Source: Bacteroidales bacterium
GTDB lineage: Bacteria; Bacteroidota; Bacteroidia; Bacteroidales; PUMT01
DNA length: 10,067 nucleotides
Direction: 5' to 3'
Assembly (NCBI GenBank): GCA_007132365.1
Contig: SLOS01000093.1
Coordinates: 1-10,067 of the forward strand
The translations under genes and the position numbers were made by a program. Below are positions 6,709 through 10,067 of this stretch, piece after piece. The notes under the pieces are model-generated. The model worked only from the letters and a program-made list of their open reading frames with translations. It did not search any database and was not told where the DNA came from. Every line of letters starts with the position of its first letter. The first letter of the stretch is position 1.

Positions 6709-8355
6709 TCAAAAACCCGGAAAATATATTCTATCAGAATCACCATACCTGATTTTGAGTTTTTTAAGTTTTTCGTGCATTATTGATTGTATATCAGCAT
6801 ATTCAGGGGAATCATATACATTCAGCATTTCATCAGGGTCGGTCTCCAGGTCGTAAAGCTCCCATTCATTTATATCATAATAGAAATGTATCAGCTTATA
6901 ACGATCTGTCCGTATTCCATAGTGACGTTTAACCATATGTGCTGAGGGATAATCATAGTAATGATAATAGATTGCATCCCGCCAATTATCAACCTCCTCA
7001 CCTGCAGCCAGTTTTCTGAATGATTTACCCTGCATGTCATCAGGTATTTCAACACCAGCATAATCGAGGATAGTTGGAGCCAGATCAAGATTCTGAACCA
7101 GATCATAGACCTTTGTACCAGCTTCTATCTCAGAAGGATACCTGACCAGAAGCGGGGTACTGAGTGATTGTTCATACATGAACCTCTTGTCATACCAGCC
7201 ATGCTCGCCCAGGTAAAACCCCTGATCGGATGTATAAATAATAACAGTCTTTTCCAGCAGATCATTTTTTTCAAGATATTCAATAACCCTGCCTATCCCA
7301 TCATCAACTGACTTGACTGTTTTAAGATAGTCACGTAAATATCTGTTATACATAAATCTGGCAATTTGAAGCCCTTCAGCTGTGTTTTGCAGAAAATCAT
7401 GGCTGATATCACGTGGAATTGATTGAAAAATAATTTCATATTTATTTTCAGGAACATTTTCCAAAAAAGCCTCATTAAGCGGATCATATACATTACGCCA
7501 GGCAATACGTTGTTCATCAGTCATTCGGTCAAGGTTGCGGTCATACCGAATATCGCGCTCACCGGTAAGAGGATTTTCCTCAAACTTCATATCCAGACCC
7601 CAGTACGTATGGTTCAGGATTTCCAATTCCTGTTCACGTGCCGCTGCGCCCCGTCCACTGTAATCATCAAAAAAACTATGTGGCAGGTCATAATCATGAT
7701 CTTCCAGGAAATTCAGATATTTTGTTTCAGGCATCCAGTTGCGGTGGGGCGCCTTGGTATGAAAAAGCATTGCAAACGGTTTATTGCGATCCCTGTCATA
7801 TTCCAGCCAATCCATTACGAACTGCGTTATCAACCGGGTGCTGTGACCTTCAAACTGAATACGTTCATCCCCATTTTTAATAAAATCGGGGTTGTAATAG
7901 TGCCCCTGTCCGGGAAGGGTCATTGAGTAATCAAAACCCTGGGGTACTCCATCAATGTGAATTTTTCCAACTAATGCGGTTTGATAACCGGCTTTTTGCA
8001 ACAGCTTTGGATATGTTTGCTGATTCCAGTCAAACCTGCCTCGTCCGTTATCAATCTGCCCGTTCAAATGACTGTGTTTTCCTGTAAGCATTACAGCACG
8101 GCTGGGGGCGGAAATAGAATTGGTAACAAAACTCCGCGTAAAAATTGCCCCCTCTTTAGCAAGCCTGTCCATATTCGGGAATAGCACTGTGTCCAGCAGA
8201 CCGTGCCCGTATGCATGTAATGCCTGCTGGGTATGGTCATCTGTCATTATAAACAGAATATTGGGGGGTTGTTCCATTTTACCTTCAGGTGAGCATGATA
8301 CTATACCAGTACCCATTACCACCAACGCAACTGATCTGGAAATTTTATTATGCAT
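6709..8355 (-). CDS. Sulfatase lipoprotein, N-acetylglucosamine-6-sulfatase-like, Ser-type
   Basis: This is a 548-residue type I sulfatase, the longest complete one here. The N-terminus gives a lipoprotein signal with lipobox IVSC and C21. Active-site residues seen are D39/D40, S82 in SAPSR (a serine precursor, needing an anSME-type maturase), K131 and H133 in GKIH, H204 in KAPH, D377/Q378 in SDQG, and H385 and K390 in the LGEHGWYDKR block. The SDQG, GEHGWYDKRFMYE and FFDDYSGR segments match the Bacteroidota group that includes N-acetylglucosamine-6-O-sulfatases (SulfAtlas S1_11 type); members of this group also act in algal-polysaccharide loci, so the substrate stays open. Residues about 300-327, between the MTDEQR helix and the RYLRDYL helix, look longer than the relatives I remember. 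The gene starts 45 bases after the preceding stop, and its TGA lies 56 bases before the first propeller gene. Confidence 0.94.
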   Translation of the reverse strand: MHNKISRSVALVVMGTGIVSCSPEGKMEQPPNILFIMTDDHTQQALHAYGHGLLDTVLFPNMDRLAKEGAIFTRSFVTNSISAPSRAVMLTGKHSHLNGQIDNGRGRFDWNQQTYPKLLQKAGYQTALVGKIHIDGVPQGFDYSMTLPGQGHYYNPDFIKNGDERIQFEGHSTRLITQFVMDWLEYDRDRNKPFAMLFHTKAPHRNWMPETKYLNFLEDHDYDLPHSFFDDYSGRGAAAREQELEILNHTYWGLDMKFEENPLTGERDIRYDRNLDRMTDEQRIAWRNVYDPLNEAFLENVPENKYEIIFQSIPRDISHDFLQNTAEGLQIARFMYNRYLRDYLKTVKSVDDGIGRVIEYLEKNDLLEKTVIIYTSDQGFYLGEHGWYDKRFMYEQSLSTPLLVRYPSEIEAGTKVYDLVQNLDLAPTILDYAGVEIPDDMQGKSFRKLAAGEEVDNWRDAIYYHYYDYPSAHMVKRHYGIRTDRYKLIHFYYDINEWELYDLETDPDEMLNVYDSPEYADIQSIMHEKLKKLKIRYGDSDRIYFPGF

Positions 8356-8400
8356 ATCAAAATTATTTATTACTTATTGTTTACTGTTCTTAATCTTTGT

Positions 8401-9903
8401 TCATTGTGACCTGCCGCTGGTCTGTTCCCGCCTGATTGTCGCAGCCGGGCGAATATTTTCCCCCTGTATTGCTCTCAGACCGTCACCAAGGTCAGAGCGC
8501 GCAGTGTCCGCAATTTCTTCAAGTTTTTCAACTATTTCAGGATAGTATTCCATAAGGTTGTATCTTTCGCCGGGATCCCGGCGAAGGTCATATAATCCGG
8601 CCTGATGAGGAAAATTTGCTGTGGTTTCACCAGGCATGCCATTCTCTCCCGGCGGATGCCCTTTGTAGCTTCTGCCATAATGTTCAAAAACCATCTTCCA
8701 GTTTTTATAACGTACTGCAGCAAGATCGTTTTGCCACCTGTTGTAATACCAGAAAATTTTCCGCGGAATATTATCCGTATCTCCTTTCAATAAAGGCAAT
8801 ATATTTACACCATCAATCTTGTTATAAGGCAATGGCGCCCCGGTAATTGCGGCAAATGTCGGAAGCAGGTCAATAGTGGATGCAAGATTGTTACAAACTG
8901 TTCCGGGAGGAATAACTGCAGGCCATTTCATAATGCAGGGCACCCGGTTACCCCCTTCAAATACAGTTCCCTTTCCCTCACGAAGGCCACCGGCTGAACC
9001 GCCATGATCGCCAAAATTCAGCCACGGGCCATTGTCGGAAGTAAATATCACAAGAGTGTTTTCAGTCAAACCGTTCTCTTCAAGAACCCTGAAAATCTCA
9101 CCAACAGACCAGTCGATTTCCATAATGACATCACCATACAGACCCTGGTCGCTTTTGCCCCTGAACTTCTCAGAAACCGCAAGAGGCACATGGGGCATAG
9201 GATGCGCCAGGTATACAAAAAAGGGTCGGTCCTTATTATTGTTTATGAACTGTGTAGCCTTTTCAGTGAAAAGTGTGGTCATCCTGTTCTGATCTTCCAT
9301 ATCCAGAATCTCCCCAATCTTAACTGTATCGTGTATCAGGGGTAATTCGGGGAAAGATGCCTTTCTCGCATGAGTTTGGGGTGTTGCACGTTGATTATCA
9401 TATAAGTATGGCCACATATCATTAGAATATGGTATTCCCAGAAATTCATCAAAACCCTGATTTACCGGTAAAAATTCAGGATGATGCCCAAGGTGCCACT
9501 TACCTACGGCAATGGATCTGTATCCTTTTGCTCCAAGCATATCGGCAATAGTAACTTCTTCAGGGTTCAGGCCTTCATCAGATAAGGGGTTTAACACTCC
9601 GGGAATACCAACCCTGTTGGCATAGCAGCCGGTAAGCAGGGCTGCCCGGGAGGCGCTGCAAACAGCATGTGAAACCAGAAAGTCGTTGAACTTCATACCT
9701 TCGGCAGCCATCCGGTCGAGATTGGAAGTATGAAAACCGGTTGCTCCATAAACACCAATATCGCCATAACCCATGTCATCTACAAAAATCAAAACAATAT
9801 TGGGCAACTCTTCAGATGCGCTGTCTGCATTGTAAACTGAAGGGCCGCAGGAGATGAGAGATGCCAATCCGAGTCCGATTGGTATTTTAGCAGCGATATT
9901 CAT
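8401..9903 (-). CDS. Arylsulfatase A-like lipoprotein, Cys-type
   Basis: This is a 500-residue type I sulfatase and the first gene of the array. I chose the ATG at 9903 because it directly begins a lipoprotein signal (K6, hydrophobic core, lipobox LISC with C19); the frame extends six codons further only to a TTG. Active-site residues seen are D42/D43, C82 in CSASR (formylglycine precursor, Ala in place of the usual Pro, within the accepted C-x-P/A-x-R pattern), K135 and H137 in GKWHLG, H238 in MPHVP, D290/N291 in SDNG, and K311 in REGKG before FEGGNRVP. The DHGGSAGGLREGKG region and the GLYDLRRDPGE strand are typical of arylsulfatase A-like bacterial enzymes that cut sulfate from sugars. The C-terminus ends in a basic, probably flexible tail (IRREQTSGRSQ). 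Residues after the lipid-bearing Cys (GPSVYN) are not acidic, so periplasmic anchoring is more likely than surface display. The substrate is unknown. Confidence 0.95.
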   Translation of the reverse strand: MNIAAKIPIGLGLASLISCGPSVYNADSASEELPNIVLIFVDDMGYGDIGVYGATGFHTSNLDRMAAEGMKFNDFLVSHAVCSASRAALLTGCYANRVGIPGVLNPLSDEGLNPEEVTIADMLGAKGYRSIAVGKWHLGHHPEFLPVNQGFDEFLGIPYSNDMWPYLYDNQRATPQTHARKASFPELPLIHDTVKIGEILDMEDQNRMTTLFTEKATQFINNNKDRPFFVYLAHPMPHVPLAVSEKFRGKSDQGLYGDVIMEIDWSVGEIFRVLEENGLTENTLVIFTSDNGPWLNFGDHGGSAGGLREGKGTVFEGGNRVPCIMKWPAVIPPGTVCNNLASTIDLLPTFAAITGAPLPYNKIDGVNILPLLKGDTDNIPRKIFWYYNRWQNDLAAVRYKNWKMVFEHYGRSYKGHPPGENGMPGETTANFPHQAGLYDLRRDPGERYNLMEYYPEIVEKLEEIADTARSDLGDGLRAIQGENIRPAATIRREQTSGRSQ

Positions 9904-10067
9904 ACTATTGTATTTTTGCAAATTATAATCTATTGTCGCCTGGTTAATTCTTTAGGCAGACATCATATATTCCTGAAGTAAAAACCTTTGACTGCTTAAA
10001 TATATTTCCGGGAATCACCTTCGTCTTGTAGTATAGTAGAACCATACCTGTTCTTTTATCCATTCAG
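9904..10067 (-). other. Upstream region of the array; possible tail of another gene
   Basis: These 164 bases hold no clear gene. On the minus strand the frame entering from the right edge is open for 17 codons (ending WFYYTTRRR) and stops with TGA at 10015-10017. This could be the C-terminus of a preceding gene, which would leave about 111 bases of intergenic space. An overlapping 39-codon frame (ATG at 10063, TAA at 9944) is also open, but shows no recognisable motif. I see no convincing Bacteroidota promoter (TTTG at -33 with TAnnTTTG at -7) and no strong hairpin terminator, so I cannot tell whether the operon begins here. Confidence 0.3.

Noticed and set aside
8358..8365. A TAATTTTG sequence on the minus strand matching the Bacteroidota -7 box TAnnTTTG
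   Set aside because: It ends two bases before the ATG at 8355, so transcription would begin inside the coding region, and no TTTG is placed correctly upstream.
1..10067. CRISPR arrays, tRNA or rRNA genes, insertion sequences and toxin-antitoxin genes
   Set aside because: No regularly spaced short repeats, no transposase or terminal inverted repeats and no RNA gene signatures were seen; nearly the whole window is coding on one strand.

Overview
This window is most likely from a member of the Bacteroidota, perhaps one of the polysaccharide-degrading marine or gut orders. Four things suggest this: a same-strand array of sulfatases, N-terminal lipoprotein signals followed by acidic residues, no recognisable Shine-Dalgarno sequence before any of the seven starts, and a moderate G+C that I judge by eye to be in the low forties. 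The order-level placement is inference.

All seven genes lie on the minus strand and read from right to left. Gaps between them are only 16 to 63 bases, so they look like one operon or part of one. In transcription order they are: a Cys-type arylsulfatase lipoprotein (8401-9903); a Ser-type sulfatase resembling N-acetylglucosamine-6-sulfatases (6709-8355); two tandem BNR/Asp-box propeller lipoproteins of one unusual family (5483-6652 and 4271-5431); a Ser-type exported sulfatase (2789-4207); a Cys-type sulfatase lipoprotein (1306-2772); and a Cys-type sulfatase of iduronate-2-sulfatase type, cut by the left edge (1-1261). The last 164 bases on the right hold only an upstream region and perhaps the tail of another gene.

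Together the genes look like the desulfation section of a polysaccharide utilization locus. Five sulfatases of clearly different subtypes would each remove a sulfate at a particular position of a heavily sulfated glycan. The two propeller proteins would bind or cut the same glycan. No SusC/SusD pair, regulator, maturase, or recognisable glycoside hydrolase or polysaccharide lyase is visible, so the substrate cannot be named. Glycosaminoglycan-like chains and algal sulfated polysaccharides (ulvan, fucoidan and similar) are both possible.

The best candidate for something undescribed is the propeller pair. They carry Asp-boxes, but at the N-terminus they lack the FRIP-type arginine motif of true sialidases and have a conserved FLGWPANNG block instead. 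They are about 81% identical over their first halves and clearly less so afterwards. The second notable point is the mix of Cys-type and Ser-type sulfatases in one operon, which constrains the maturation machinery of the host.
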